Notes under the pieces: generated by a model
What the model was told of the DNA's origin: nothing
The model's database searches: none
Seen by the model: the letters and a program-made list of their open reading frames with translations, nothing else
NCBI GenBank assembly: GCA_030832085.1
Contig: JAURJU010000064.1
Location: forward strand, 1-64,000
Direction of reading: 5' to 3'
Origin: Chitinophagales bacterium
GTDB taxonomy: Bacteria; Bacteroidota; Bacteroidia; Chitinophagales; Chitinophagaceae
DNA: 64,000 nt
Shown here: positions 17,505-27,158 of the stretch, piece by piece
How positions within the stretch are numbered: the first letter of the stretch is position 1
Layout of the letters: each line of letters starts with the position of its first letter
Position numbers and translations under genes: made by a program

Positions 17505-18857
17505 ATGAAATACTTGGTGATCTTGATCAGCCTCTGCGTTTTTACAGGTTCAAAGGCACAGGCACCTTCTGAAATGTTGGGAAGACCAACAGATGGATCC
17601 ATTACCATCAATGTACTGTCTACTTCTGCAATGGAAATGTATTGGGAATATGGAACAAAGCAGGGTGCATATTCAAGCAAAACGCCTGTTTTCAATGTTG
17701 CGGCTGGACTCCCATTGGAGCTTGAATTGAAGCAACTCAGCCCCGATACCAGATACTTTTACAGGAGTCGGTTCAGGGCAAGTGGTACAAAGGGTATATT
17801 TACTGAAGGGGATGAGCATTTTTTTCATACGCAACGAAAAACAGGAAAATCATTTCAATTTGCGGTTGAGGCAGACCCACACCTGGACAGCAATACAATT
17901 CATGAGGCCTATAGAACTTCGCTGAGGAGCATGCTGCTGAACAAGCCTGATTTTCTGGTAGACCTGGGTGACAATTTCATGAATGATAAACTGCCAAACC
18001 CCAGTCGCGAGGAGATAACAAAAAGAAACCTGTTGTTCCGTTCTTTTTTCAATGAACTCAACCACAGTGTTCCACTCTACCTGACACTGGGAAACCATGA
18101 AGGTGAAGTGGGGTGGCGGCAAAAACCAGGACATGATAGCCTTCCGATCTGGGCAACTCAAATAAGAAAACAATATTACCCCAATCCCTATCCCAATGCA
18201 TTTTATTCAGGAAACACAGTTACATTGAAGGGTGTAGGGCTTCCGGAAAATTATTATTCCTGGCACTGGGGCGATGCCCTCTTTCTGGTCATTGACCCAT
18301 ACATACATACCAAAAACAGGGGGGAATGGGCTTGGACACTGGGCAAGGATCAATACGACTGGTTCAGGAATACCCTTGAAAAAAGTAGCGCGACTTTCAA
18401 ATTTGTATTCAGTCACCAGTTGGTTGGGGGAAGCGGCAAAGAAGCACGTGGAGGCACAGAATTTGCCCACCTTTTTGAAATGGGAGGAAGAAATTCTGAC
18501 TCAACCTGGGGATTCGATGCCAACAGGCCGGGCTGGGGAAAACCCATCCATCAGCTGATGGTTGAGAACAAGGTGAGTGTCTTTTTTCATGGCCATGACC
18601 ACTTCTACGGAAAGCAAGACAAGGATGGGGTGATATACCAGGCAGTGCCGCAGCCTTCTTCAAGAAACATCAACAAGATAACAGGAACAGCTTACGGATA
18701 CAAGGATGGCGTTTTGTTGCCGGGCCGTGGCTATATGCTCATCCATGTTTCTTCCAATGAAGCCAAGGTGGAATTCATCAGAACCTATTTGCCCCACGAA
18801 GAAAATCCAAACAGGAAAAATGGGGAAGTGGCACACAGTTATACCATTCAGCGCTGA
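17505..18857 (+). CDS. Secreted metallophosphoesterase with N-terminal beta-sandwich, copy 2
   Basis: From the ATG at 17505 the product has 450 residues and a signal peptide (MKYLVILISLCVFTGSKAQ). An earlier in-frame start at 17406 would bury this signal, so I reject it. A fibronectin-like domain (about 25-115, MLGRPTDGSITINVLS) leads into the phosphoesterase domain with ADPH, DLGDN, LGNHE, SHQLVG and GHDHFYGK. The first Asp motif is ADPH in place of the GDSH of copy 1. It shares many segments with copy 1 (KPIHQLMVENKV, DGVIYQ, KVEFIRTY), so the two arose by duplication on either side of the PEBP-YHYH pair. Confidence 0.88.
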   Translation: MKYLVILISLCVFTGSKAQAPSEMLGRPTDGSITINVLSTSAMEMYWEYGTKQGAYSSKTPVFNVAAGLPLELELKQLSPDTRYFYRSRFRASGTKGIFTEGDEHFFHTQRKTGKSFQFAVEADPHLDSNTIHEAYRTSLRSMLLNKPDFLVDLGDNFMNDKLPNPSREEITKRNLLFRSFFNELNHSVPLYLTLGNHEGEVGWRQKPGHDSLPIWATQIRKQYYPNPYPNAFYSGNTVTLKGVGLPENYYSWHWGDALFLVIDPYIHTKNRGEWAWTLGKDQYDWFRNTLEKSSATFKFVFSHQLVGGSGKEARGGTEFAHLFEMGGRNSDSTWGFDANRPGWGKPIHQLMVENKVSVFFHGHDHFYGKQDKDGVIYQAVPQPSSRNINKITGTAYGYKDGVLLPGRGYMLIHVSSNEAKVEFIRTYLPHEENPNRKNGEVAHSYTIQR

Positions 18858-18900
18858 TATTCTATCCAATAGATGCGGTAAATTCCCTGTCCAGCATGAA

Positions 18901-20112
18901 TTACAGGACCAGTGCATCAATACCAACCCCAAGCAGTTGCTGAACAATTTCGTTCAAGCTTTCCTTGGTTCCTTTCAGGTGGATGGTCCTGTGCAGATGG
19001 GTTTGGGTTGCTCCGGGAGCCAATGCAGCTGCAGGAGATGAGCTTTCCAGTTCATAGAATTTTCCCATTTGCTTTCCTTGAACGGGCCCATCATTGTATG
19101 CATTCACAGCATCACCTGAAAATGGATGTTGTTGTTGCTCCCAAAGTGAATTGACATAATCTTTTGTGTTTCCAGGAAGGCTGAACTGCGCAATGGTAAG
19201 CACATTGTTTTTAGCATCATAGCTTAATGCCATGGGCATTGCCCTCTCAGGAGAAATGCCGATTTTGCTGCGCAGGTTTCCATCCGCCTTGAACAGGATG
19301 ATGCCATTGCCAACTTTCAATCGATCAACCGGCACTTTACCGAAATAATCATCTGTAACAATCTTTCCGAGCAATGCAGAATCACCTTGTTTATAGGGTA
19401 TTGCAATGGTTGTGTTGTTTCCTGCATTCAACATGCTCAATATCCAAATGGAAAGCATGCCGCCTTGTTTGTTCCATGTTGTGTTTCCTGTATTCGTGAT
19501 GGCGTTTTCTGATTGAAATCCAACAGCATTTACCCCGGTTGGAAGCCCGCCCAGCAAGGCATTGATCGAGGAATCACGCAGCAACCGAATATCGCGCCTA
19601 ACCTTTAGGTCGAATGTTGTTCCTGAGAAATTTTCCAGATGCATTTGCTTTTCAAATTGTGCAGATGTTTTGTCTGAAGCAACCAAATCAAATGCCTCGG
19701 TATCCAACTCCTTTGGCACAAACCAATTATCAAATTTAAATTCAACCCCTTTTTTGAAGTATATGGAAAATTGACCGCCTTCAGGTCCAAGCCAAAATCT
19801 TTCCTCCCCACCAAAGGCACTGAAATGTTCCGTAAATTTTCCATCTGCGATTAGCCTATGGTTCAACCAGCCGAAACTGGCTCCAGCATTGCCTTCTGCA
19901 GTACTGGTCATGATGCGGCCCTGATAGGCAGGCAACACGATCAGTTTGGCATCTCCGCTTTCCAAAAGCACAAGGTCCTTGTGGTACTTGCGCAAGAATG
20001 CTAGGTCATACCCAAATGTTCCCGGTTTCATTTCAACGTCTTTTCTGTTGCTGTGGTTGCATCCAAACAATAGCACCAAGAGCAACGGCAGTAAGGATTT
20101 CAGTTTTCCCAT
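18901..20112 (-). CDS. DUF6786 family lipoprotein
   Basis: 403 residues with a lipoprotein signal (LLLVLLFGC, Cys18). The body resembles DUF6786, whose hallmark segments are visible: GRIMTSTAEGNAGASFGWLNH and FGGEERFWLGPEGGQFSIYF. Predicted to be mostly beta, it may have the supersandwich fold of sugar-binding mutarotase-like proteins, but no reaction is known. It begins 7 bases after the GH172 stop, as the last gene of a seven-gene minus-strand run, next to glycoside hydrolases. A carbohydrate-related role is inferred from that context. Confidence 0.75.
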   Translation of the reverse strand: MGKLKSLLPLLLVLLFGCNHSNRKDVEMKPGTFGYDLAFLRKYHKDLVLLESGDAKLIVLPAYQGRIMTSTAEGNAGASFGWLNHRLIADGKFTEHFSAFGGEERFWLGPEGGQFSIYFKKGVEFKFDNWFVPKELDTEAFDLVASDKTSAQFEKQMHLENFSGTTFDLKVRRDIRLLRDSSINALLGGLPTGVNAVGFQSENAITNTGNTTWNKQGGMLSIWILSMLNAGNNTTIAIPYKQGDSALLGKIVTDDYFGKVPVDRLKVGNGIILFKADGNLRSKIGISPERAMPMALSYDAKNNVLTIAQFSLPGNTKDYVNSLWEQQQHPFSGDAVNAYNDGPVQGKQMGKFYELESSSPAAALAPGATQTHLHRTIHLKGTKESLNEIVQQLLGVGIDALVL

Positions 20113-20119
20113 GGTTGAA

Positions 20120-21385
20120 TTATTTTTTCCTGCTCCAAACTTTTTCTTTCATTCCTTCAATGCGCAGCTGCTTGTCCTTCATCTCAGGCAAGTTGCTGTA
20201 TGGCTTGTTCAAATAAAAATAAGCAACAGATGAAACATCATCAGACCGGTAAAAATTTGCACCAAAATCATCCTTGCCAAACATTGGGTCATTGATGCCT
20301 TTGAGATCAGGTCTGTCGAGCAGAAGAATTTGTTCAGGGGGCTTACCCTGAAGATTGAAAATGTCCGTGTTGCTCCCTTGTTTGAAAACCCATACTGGCT
20401 TGAGTTCTACGCCCCTTGCCAACATGTCACGCATGTTCTTTACACTGGTGTTTCCAATTTGCTGTATTGTTACTTTACAGCCCTGCTGAAAATAAACAGG
20501 GTCGGGAACATGGTACCGGTAAAATGCATATACATCATTTTTACTATCAGAGACCAATGAACCCTGGTAGAGGTCCTGGTATTCACCTTGCCCCCATCCT
20601 GTTCCGATATAGTCTTCGGTTCCTGTCCCTGCAAGTGTCGGCAATGCCGTATCGCCATCCAAATAGATCTTCACTTCGCCTTCACCGAACCAGGTATTGC
20701 GGTAGGCGGAATCACCAATTACACCAATATTCGTTCCAAGAAACCTTCCCTTGCCTTTGACTTCCGGAAGTATAACATGGTCAACACCCAATGTTGTTTT
20801 GGGGTTGCGGTCCCAATAGGCATGGAAATACATTGCATCTTTGGGCGGGGTTTCAACTGTATAATTGATGTCATACCAAACCAGCGCATGGGAGGTTGAT
20901 TCATTGGTGATGACAATCCTGGCGCCAGTCCTGTAAGGCATCGGAATGGTAAAATTAAATGAGCGCCCTTCCGGATTAGAGAACAACGCATTTTTATAGG
21001 GAACTGACAAACCCAATCCCAATCCGAAAAAATCTCCGATGGGTGCAGACACTGCAGGCTTCTTGCTCCCATCCCAGTACATGTCTATCCTTACCATTCT
21101 TCTTTGCGCTTCGCTTCTGGGGATGGTGCCGCTGAGCCACATGCGGCGAATGATGCCAGCACCCTTCACGTCCATCATCACCAGTTGTTCTCCGGCCTTG
21201 ACGGTGAAAAAAGCGCTGCCTTTTGCACCCTGGTTTGCTTTTCCTGCCGCTCCCTTTTCTCCTTTTGGATTCTCAGGACTGATCCATCTTGTTGTGGCCG
21301 ATGGCTTTGGTGCAGTAAAAAGTTCTTGCGCCTGTGTCAGCATGGCCAGGCATTGAAACAAAAAAAGAAACCCTGATTTTTTCAT
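20120..21385 (-). CDS. GH172 (DUF2961) glycoside hydrolase, secreted
   Basis: 421 residues from the ATG at 21385, which gives a signal peptide (MKKSGFLFLFQCLAMLTQAQ). The open frame extends 30 codons upstream into the slyD gene without an export signal, so I reject that start. DUF2961 is now glycoside hydrolase family 172, which includes difructose-anhydride and D-arabinofuranose-active enzymes. Family blocks present are GIIRRMWLSGTIP, DMYWDG with APIGDFFGLG, NFTIPMPYRTGARIVITNES, and GTGTEDYIGTGWGQGEY, which holds the conserved acidic residues. It sits between SlyD and DUF6786 with gaps of 10 and 7 bases. Confidence 0.85.
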   Translation of the reverse strand: MKKSGFLFLFQCLAMLTQAQELFTAPKPSATTRWISPENPKGEKGAAGKANQGAKGSAFFTVKAGEQLVMMDVKGAGIIRRMWLSGTIPRSEAQRRMVRIDMYWDGSKKPAVSAPIGDFFGLGLGLSVPYKNALFSNPEGRSFNFTIPMPYRTGARIVITNESTSHALVWYDINYTVETPPKDAMYFHAYWDRNPKTTLGVDHVILPEVKGKGRFLGTNIGVIGDSAYRNTWFGEGEVKIYLDGDTALPTLAGTGTEDYIGTGWGQGEYQDLYQGSLVSDSKNDVYAFYRYHVPDPVYFQQGCKVTIQQIGNTSVKNMRDMLARGVELKPVWVFKQGSNTDIFNLQGKPPEQILLLDRPDLKGINDPMFGKDDFGANFYRSDDVSSVAYFYLNKPYSNLPEMKDKQLRIEGMKEKVWSRKK

Positions 21386-21395
21386 GCAGTTTTTT

Positions 21396-21887
21396 TTAAC
21401 AACAGCCCGCGGGGCCACAACTGTTTGCCATTGGCATTGAAGGTACTCCATTGATGATCTCCTCTTCGGTTGCATCCCGAATGCCCGATATTTTTACCGT
21501 ATAGTACAAGGTTTGTCCGGCAAGGGGATGGTTGGCATCAACAATGATATGGTCTTCATTTTTCTCTACCACAATGGCTTCTGTTCCATCGAACAATTGA
21601 ATGTACTCACCGACGTTAACAGCAGCGTGATCCTCAAGGTCTCCATTGGCCACTTCGATGATCAGACTGACCTCCCTGGGACCATATGCCTCTTCCGGAT
21701 AGATCACCACGTCGATGACCTGGTCAATTTTCAATCCCTCCAGCGCCCGCTCCAATCCCGGCAAAATGTTTTCTGCCCCATGCAAATACTCCTCTGGACT
21801 GTAGCCGTCATTTCCCTGTAAAACAGTACCCGCTTCGTCTTTCAGCATATAGTTGATGGATACCACTTTGTTGTTTGATATAATCAT
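21396..21887 (-). CDS. slyD: FKBP-type peptidyl-prolyl isomerase, SlyD type, with Cys-rich tail
   Basis: 163 residues without signal peptide, so cytoplasmic. The FKBP half-domains (VVSINYMLKDEAGTVLQ, LPGLERALEGLKIDQ and DANHPLAGQTLYYTVKISGI) surround an inserted flap domain, as in SlyD prolyl isomerases and chaperones. The C-terminus ends NSCGPAGCC; three cysteines in nine residues recall the metal-binding tail of SlyD, though much shorter than in E. coli. It begins three bases before GH116 ends and is embedded between two exported glycosidases, a setting that suggests a folding helper for them or simple co-expression. Confidence 0.88.
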   Translation of the reverse strand: MIISNNKVVSINYMLKDEAGTVLQGNDGYSPEEYLHGAENILPGLERALEGLKIDQVIDVVIYPEEAYGPREVSLIIEVANGDLEDHAAVNVGEYIQLFDGTEAIVVEKNEDHIIVDANHPLAGQTLYYTVKISGIRDATEEEIINGVPSMPMANSCGPAGCC

Positions 21888-21890
21888 GTG

Positions 21891-24551
21891 TTACATTGTA
21901 ATATGGAGTGATTGATCTTTTGAAACCAGCACTGTTTTTTTAAACTGGATGGTACAGTTGTCACCATCGTGCTTGAAGGTGGCAGGAATGATTTTGTTTC
22001 CCAGACGCACTGTAATTCTTTCAACTTTTTTTGAAGGCTGCAATGAAAAAACATTGAGGGATACTCTTCCATGGGCAACTGCAATGCTTGCCTCTAGGCC
22101 TTGTTTGTTTTTTTGTTGTGCATAGGATCCCCAGCCTTCGGCTGCAGTGAAGGGGGCCCTGAAATTTTCTGCACCCAACCTCGGCGAAAATCGCATGTAT
22201 CCTTTGGGGCCATGGTACTCAAAGCCACAAGCAGCAATGAAAGTTCCATAACTCGCCATGGCTCGAGCATAGTGGTCACTGCATTCAATTTCATTGAATG
22301 GGTTTCGCTTACCGGCATGGTAACGGTCGTGGATCATGCGGGTCAATACAAGCGATTCATCCAACATGCCTTCAGCCATCATGTGTGCCGCAACCTGGTG
22401 CTCAAATCCACTCATGCATTCGTGAAAATACCCCAGTTGCCAGGTCATGTTTTCACCATAGGGTTTTGCCTCATTGCGGGGATTGGTATTCATCACCAGT
22501 CCACCTTCGCCCGGCAAGGCATAAGGCCTTCCGCCTGGCCTTTCCTTGATGTAGGGCCCAACATCGGGAGTAAAATTGTATTTCCACAAAGCCCGCAGGG
22601 CAGACAATGTTTTTCCCCTGTCGATGATCCTGCCCAGGCCAACCTGATGGGCCCAGCTTTGTCCATAGACCTGGTCGATATGACAGGTATTGTATGAACC
22701 CAGTTTTTGACGGCCTTTGATGGCATCCGGACGGTGGATATAATATTCCCCATTGAACAATTTCTCATCCATGTTTTTGCTTCCCTTTGCAACATAGGAT
22801 GCACAAGCGGCAGCAAATTCCTGATCCCCCATCTCCAGCGCCATCGCTTCCCCTGCCTTTACTGCAGCAATGCAAAGCCCCACCAACCAGGCAATCTCAC
22901 CATCCCAGACAGCGTCCAGCGTGTTTTCTATCGGTGTATCTTCCATGCCATCCCTGTTTCGGTCCTGGTTGATGACCCACTGGGTGGCCAATTTTATTTT
23001 TGTCCAGTTCCTTTGAAGAAAACTGTTGTCTGCACTCATCTGGTGCTCACGGTATATCCTGAGAATGGTGCCCGCCTGTCCGTCAATGGCCGGCCCCTTG
23101 ACCACTTCGCCACGGTACCATATCATGCCATCGGGTTGAAGAGACAATCCAAGGTCAACCCTCTCCCGGGTATCCCTTTCAATGGATGGGAATATCCGGC
23201 CCATTGCATGGGCATATTGCCATACATGTGTGCAGGTGCCTTCACAACATCCCACCCCTTCCCAGGCATAAAACCTGCCAGACTCAAAACGGTGTGCGGT
23301 GGTAGTAGCCAAGGTGGAAATATTCAAAAATGTTCTTTCCAGAAACCACCAGGGAAGACTGGAATCATACCAGTTTTTTTTCCAATGCCTGCTTTCGGTA
23401 AAAAGTTTTTCTGCATTTGTTGCAACATACTGTGCTACTTCTCCAGCAGACTTGAACCAGGTATTGTAATAGCGTCCTTTGTCCTGGATGGATGTGTTCA
23501 ATTTCAGGTTTGCAAAATGCCAGCTGATCACCACTTCGGTGGAAGCAGTTTTACCAGTTGCAATCTTGTGTGATGAACAGACAGCAGCAATGAGTTGATT
23601 GCCTTTGCTTTTTTCAACTGTTGATGCATTTGTTTCATCAAATGATGCTGACTGGATCGGCAACAACAGATGGGTATTGCTGGTTGATGTTGATGAAAGC
23701 GCTGCAATGGCCATGGTGCCATGGTCTGCAGCAGTGGATTGAAGTGCATCTCCATTGGGCTTGATCGAACAGACAATGCCATGGGCAGTGGTGCCCGACA
23801 TCACTGTATTGATCCGCTGGTCTCCTTCCTTTGCGGAACGCGGCGAAACCTTGTTTTCCAACCATCCCAACACATCAACTGCAATATCGATTTCAGCCCT
23901 GTTTTTTATGCTGATGGAATAAACAGTACATGGCAATGATGAATTTTTCTCATCCAATGGAATGAAGGGTGAAAAAACTTCTGCAATGATGTCTACTGGC
24001 AACTGCTTGTCGATGTACTTTATTTTGGCCATGGGATACGTGGCTTCGAAAACAATATCATCCCAGTCTGCCAATTCCATTTTTTTGATGATGGTCTTTT
24101 CTCCAATGCGTATCCTGAAGGCAAAGCCCTGTTCCAACGGACGAATGTCCCTTGCAGGTTGTACATAAGCGGAACCGTCTTGTGACCTGATTTTTTTGCC
24201 GACATGCACCGATGAATGCCAATCAATGGTTTTGGGATCAACACCATTTTGGTTGGCATTGAAAATATCCCACAACCATAGTCTTCCATCTCCACCAAGA
24301 TAGACGGTGCCTGCGTTGATGCCGCCAACAGGCATCCCGATGTACTTGAGTTCATTTCTGGTTTTGATGTACTTGGTTACATATCCCCGTTTGGAAAGGG
24401 ATTGTATCCAACTTGGCTCAAGTCTTTTGTCTACAGGGATATTGTGCAGGAGTTCATCGGGTTGAAATGGGCCCGCAATGGCCTTGGCATTGCCGGCGTA
24501 AAGGCCGGCAGCAAAAATTCCTGAGGAGCGCAAGAAGTTCCTGCGTTGCAT
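21891..24551 (-). CDS. GH116 family glycoside hydrolase (GBA2-like), exported
   Basis: 886 residues with a twin-arginine-like start (MQRRNFLRSSGIFAAGLYAG). It matches the non-lysosomal glucosylceramidase / GH116 family: an N-terminal beta-sandwich beginning with IGMPVGGINAGTVYLGGDGRLWLWDI, then an alpha/alpha toroid (from about 400). The CEGTCTHVWQY segment carries the likely catalytic nucleophile Glu and TLDAVWDGEIAWLVG the likely acid/base Asp, by analogy with GBA2. GH116 enzymes act on beta-glucosides, beta-xylosides or N-acetylglucosaminides. It is followed by slyD and GH172 and preceded by the M16 peptidase genes. Confidence 0.88.
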   Translation of the reverse strand: MQRRNFLRSSGIFAAGLYAGNAKAIAGPFQPDELLHNIPVDKRLEPSWIQSLSKRGYVTKYIKTRNELKYIGMPVGGINAGTVYLGGDGRLWLWDIFNANQNGVDPKTIDWHSSVHVGKKIRSQDGSAYVQPARDIRPLEQGFAFRIRIGEKTIIKKMELADWDDIVFEATYPMAKIKYIDKQLPVDIIAEVFSPFIPLDEKNSSLPCTVYSISIKNRAEIDIAVDVLGWLENKVSPRSAKEGDQRINTVMSGTTAHGIVCSIKPNGDALQSTAADHGTMAIAALSSTSTSNTHLLLPIQSASFDETNASTVEKSKGNQLIAAVCSSHKIATGKTASTEVVISWHFANLKLNTSIQDKGRYYNTWFKSAGEVAQYVATNAEKLFTESRHWKKNWYDSSLPWWFLERTFLNISTLATTTAHRFESGRFYAWEGVGCCEGTCTHVWQYAHAMGRIFPSIERDTRERVDLGLSLQPDGMIWYRGEVVKGPAIDGQAGTILRIYREHQMSADNSFLQRNWTKIKLATQWVINQDRNRDGMEDTPIENTLDAVWDGEIAWLVGLCIAAVKAGEAMALEMGDQEFAAACASYVAKGSKNMDEKLFNGEYYIHRPDAIKGRQKLGSYNTCHIDQVYGQSWAHQVGLGRIIDRGKTLSALRALWKYNFTPDVGPYIKERPGGRPYALPGEGGLVMNTNPRNEAKPYGENMTWQLGYFHECMSGFEHQVAAHMMAEGMLDESLVLTRMIHDRYHAGKRNPFNEIECSDHYARAMASYGTFIAACGFEYHGPKGYMRFSPRLGAENFRAPFTAAEGWGSYAQQKNKQGLEASIAVAHGRVSLNVFSLQPSKKVERITVRLGNKIIPATFKHDGDNCTIQFKKTVLVSKDQSLHITM

Positions 24552-24593
24552 ATGTCAATCGTTTGATGCAGAAGTTACACCATTGTCTTCAGA

Positions 24594-25874
24594 CTAGACC
24601 ACCACCAGCTCATAAAATTCTTCTGGTCTCAGGTATTTATTGGCCATCGCTTTCAGCTCTTCTGCGCTGATGGTTTTGATGGTATCCACAGAATGATAAA
24701 AAAATTGTTCATCCAATCCATTCAAAACAAGGTTCTTCCAACGTGCAATGATGTGGAACGGACCGTCTAGATCCCCGAGCAGGGTTCCGATCAGGTAATT
24801 CTTGACCAGCAACAGTTCTTCAGGATCAATATCGCCTTCGCGGAGTGCCTGCATTTCATTGTAAACTTCCTGGACAGTGGCGCCACAAACATCCCGGCCT
24901 GCCTCAGTGCTGATCATCCAGGCGCCGCCATGGATATGGTTGACAAGAAAACTGTAGATGCCATATGTATAGCCCTTGTCTTCCCGGATATTGTTCATCA
25001 ACCTTGATCCAAAAAATCCGCCAAACAAAGTGTTCAATACCTGAACCTTGGGGAAATCGGGATGGTGCCTTGTTGGGAAAGGACGCGCGATGCGCACTGC
25101 ACCCTGCACGCCCTCAGGATCGTTGATGATGCTCCATTTTTTTTGTTCAGCAGGAACGACAGGGTGTTCCACTGTCTCAATGGGCAACTGGTTTAAAGGG
25201 AGGCTGCCAAAAAACCCATTCATCAGTGCCGGATAATTTGAAGGCAGGATTCCTGCAGAAAAAATTGTGCAGTGTCCCTGCTGGTAGTAGGTGGCATAGT
25301 ATTTCCGCAGGTCCGCAACATCCAAAGCATCATAATCGGACATTTTGCTGTACACACCATAAGGATGTTTTGCACCAAAAAGGATTTCATCGATTTTTCT
25401 ACCTGCCACGAAGTCGCATTTTTTCAGGTTGACTTCCAGCTTCTGCTTCATGTTCTGTCTGAAAATATGGAGCTCTTCCTCAGGAAAAATGGCTTCCATG
25501 AAAAGTTCCTGTACCAATGGCAGCAGGCTTTCAAGTTGCCTTGACAAACAATGCAGCGTTACCACTGCAGTTTCATTGTAACAACTGCGGTTGACATATG
25601 CCCCATAAAAATCAACATACTCGTTAATGGCATAAGCCGACTTTTTCGCTGTGCCGTTTTTGATCAGAAAATTGGTGGCCGAAGCAATGTTGTTGCTTTT
25701 TTCGTACCAGTTGCCTGCCTTGAAAATCCACTCTATTTGTACAACCTCTTCTGTTCCTGCGTTCACGTTATATACCTTGACGCCATTGTCAAGGCTGAAA
25801 ATTTCAGGTTTTTTCAATTCAATTGCGTACTCAATGGCATCCTTTATATGGGGCGCTTTGCTTCTGTCTGGCAT
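24594..25874 (-). CDS. M16 family peptidase-like protein, non-catalytic partner
   Basis: 426 residues in the insulinase / processing-peptidase fold without a signal peptide. At the position of the zinc motif the sequence reads ASATNFLIKNGT, so the HxxEH ligands are missing. The C-terminal half retains a GFFGSRLMNNIREDKGYTYGIYS block with the Arg/Tyr pair used for substrate binding in the partner subunit. This is the usual pattern of two-gene M16 systems, one catalytic and one binding subunit. The catalytic partner ends 24 bases upstream, which supports a heterodimer. Confidence 0.9.
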   Translation of the reverse strand: MPDRSKAPHIKDAIEYAIELKKPEIFSLDNGVKVYNVNAGTEEVVQIEWIFKAGNWYEKSNNIASATNFLIKNGTAKKSAYAINEYVDFYGAYVNRSCYNETAVVTLHCLSRQLESLLPLVQELFMEAIFPEEELHIFRQNMKQKLEVNLKKCDFVAGRKIDEILFGAKHPYGVYSKMSDYDALDVADLRKYYATYYQQGHCTIFSAGILPSNYPALMNGFFGSLPLNQLPIETVEHPVVPAEQKKWSIINDPEGVQGAVRIARPFPTRHHPDFPKVQVLNTLFGGFFGSRLMNNIREDKGYTYGIYSFLVNHIHGGAWMISTEAGRDVCGATVQEVYNEMQALREGDIDPEELLLVKNYLIGTLLGDLDGPFHIIARWKNLVLNGLDEQFFYHSVDTIKTISAEELKAMANKYLRPEEFYELVVV

Positions 25875-25898
25875 GGAATGTTTTGAAAGGTTAATGTT

Positions 25899-27137
25899 CT
25901 AATTTTCAGCAAGGTACCAGAGGGTATTGCTGTTGGAAGGCTTCAGCACCGCATTGGCGATGCGGTTGAGGTCGTGCACCGTAACGTCTTGGTATTTTCT
26001 GAACTCCGTGTTCATCAGCTCGCCATCACCCAGCAACTCATAGAATGCAAGACTGCCGGCCCTGTTCATTACACTCATATCCTCAAAAGCCATTACGCTT
26101 TCGGTTTTATTTTGAACTTTCTGCAGTTCCCGTTCATCAATAAGTTCATGGCGTATCTTGTCCAACTCCGCTTCAATGGCCGCTTCCGCTTTTTTGATGT
26201 CAACACCTTTGATCAGTTGTCCTTCTATTGCAAGCAGTCCCCTGTCAAGACTTCCAAAATGATAACAGTTGATGCCCGTAAACAATTGTTGTTCCTTTAC
26301 CAGCGATTGGTAGAGTCTTGAGGAAGCACCACCACCCAGGATATCAGTCAACAGGTCTGTTGCATAATAATCATCATCCAGGCGGCTGCACATGTGCCAT
26401 GTCTTGTATATTGCGTCAGCAGGCACTTTGCGATGAACGGTCATACGCCTTTCTTCCATTTGTTCGGGCTCAACAGGAAGATTGCGCCTGTACTTTTCCC
26501 CTGAGGGGATGTCACCAAACCATTTTTCTGCCAATTCCCTTACCCTTTCGGTCGATACATTTCCTGCCACCACCAGTATGGCATTGCAGGGAGTATAGTG
26601 CTTGAAGAAAAAACGCTTTACGTCTTCAAGCTGTGCATTTTCGACATGTGAAAGTTCCTTGCCGATGGTCATCCACCGGTAGGGATGTGTCTTGAAAGCC
26701 AACTCACGCATGGTATGCCAAACATCGCCATAAGGCTTGTTGATATAGTGCTCCTTGAACTCTTCGCAGACCACTTTTCGTTGCACATCCAGGCTTTTTT
26801 TGCTGAAGGCAAGGCTCAGCATGCGGTCGCTCTCCAACCAAAAAGCGGTTTCCAGGTTTTCGGAAGGAAGTTGGCAATAATAGTTGGTAAGGTCATTGGT
26901 GGTATAGGCATTGTTCTCACCACCTGCAACCTGCAGGGGATCATCATAATCAGGGATGTTCACCGACCCCCCGAACATCAGGTGTTCAAACAAATGGGCA
27001 AATCCCGTTTGTTGCTCGTCTTCATCCCTTGCACCTACATCATACAACACATTCACCACCGCCATGGGTGTGCTTTGGTCGGTATGCACCAATACTTTCA
27101 ATCCGTTGTCCAATATGAATCTTTCAAACTTCACCAT
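25899..27137 (-). CDS. M16 family zinc peptidase, catalytic subunit
   Basis: 412 residues of the insulinase family with the inverted zinc motif H48-L-F-E51-H52 in the context FAHLFEHLMFGG. A distal Glu lies in the helix after EEFKEHYINKPYGD. The protein has no signal peptide, so it acts in the cytoplasm unless exported by other means. M16 dimers cut peptides of about 10-40 residues enclosed in a chamber. With its non-catalytic partner downstream and an exported aspartyl protease upstream, peptide processing or clearance is a likely joint role. Confidence 0.93.
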   Translation of the reverse strand: MVKFERFILDNGLKVLVHTDQSTPMAVVNVLYDVGARDEDEQQTGFAHLFEHLMFGGSVNIPDYDDPLQVAGGENNAYTTNDLTNYYCQLPSENLETAFWLESDRMLSLAFSKKSLDVQRKVVCEEFKEHYINKPYGDVWHTMRELAFKTHPYRWMTIGKELSHVENAQLEDVKRFFFKHYTPCNAILVVAGNVSTERVRELAEKWFGDIPSGEKYRRNLPVEPEQMEERRMTVHRKVPADAIYKTWHMCSRLDDDYYATDLLTDILGGGASSRLYQSLVKEQQLFTGINCYHFGSLDRGLLAIEGQLIKGVDIKKAEAAIEAELDKIRHELIDERELQKVQNKTESVMAFEDMSVMNRAGSLAFYELLGDGELMNTEFRKYQDVTVHDLNRIANAVLKPSNSNTLWYLAEN

Positions 27138-27158
27138 AACACAAATGTAATCAATACA

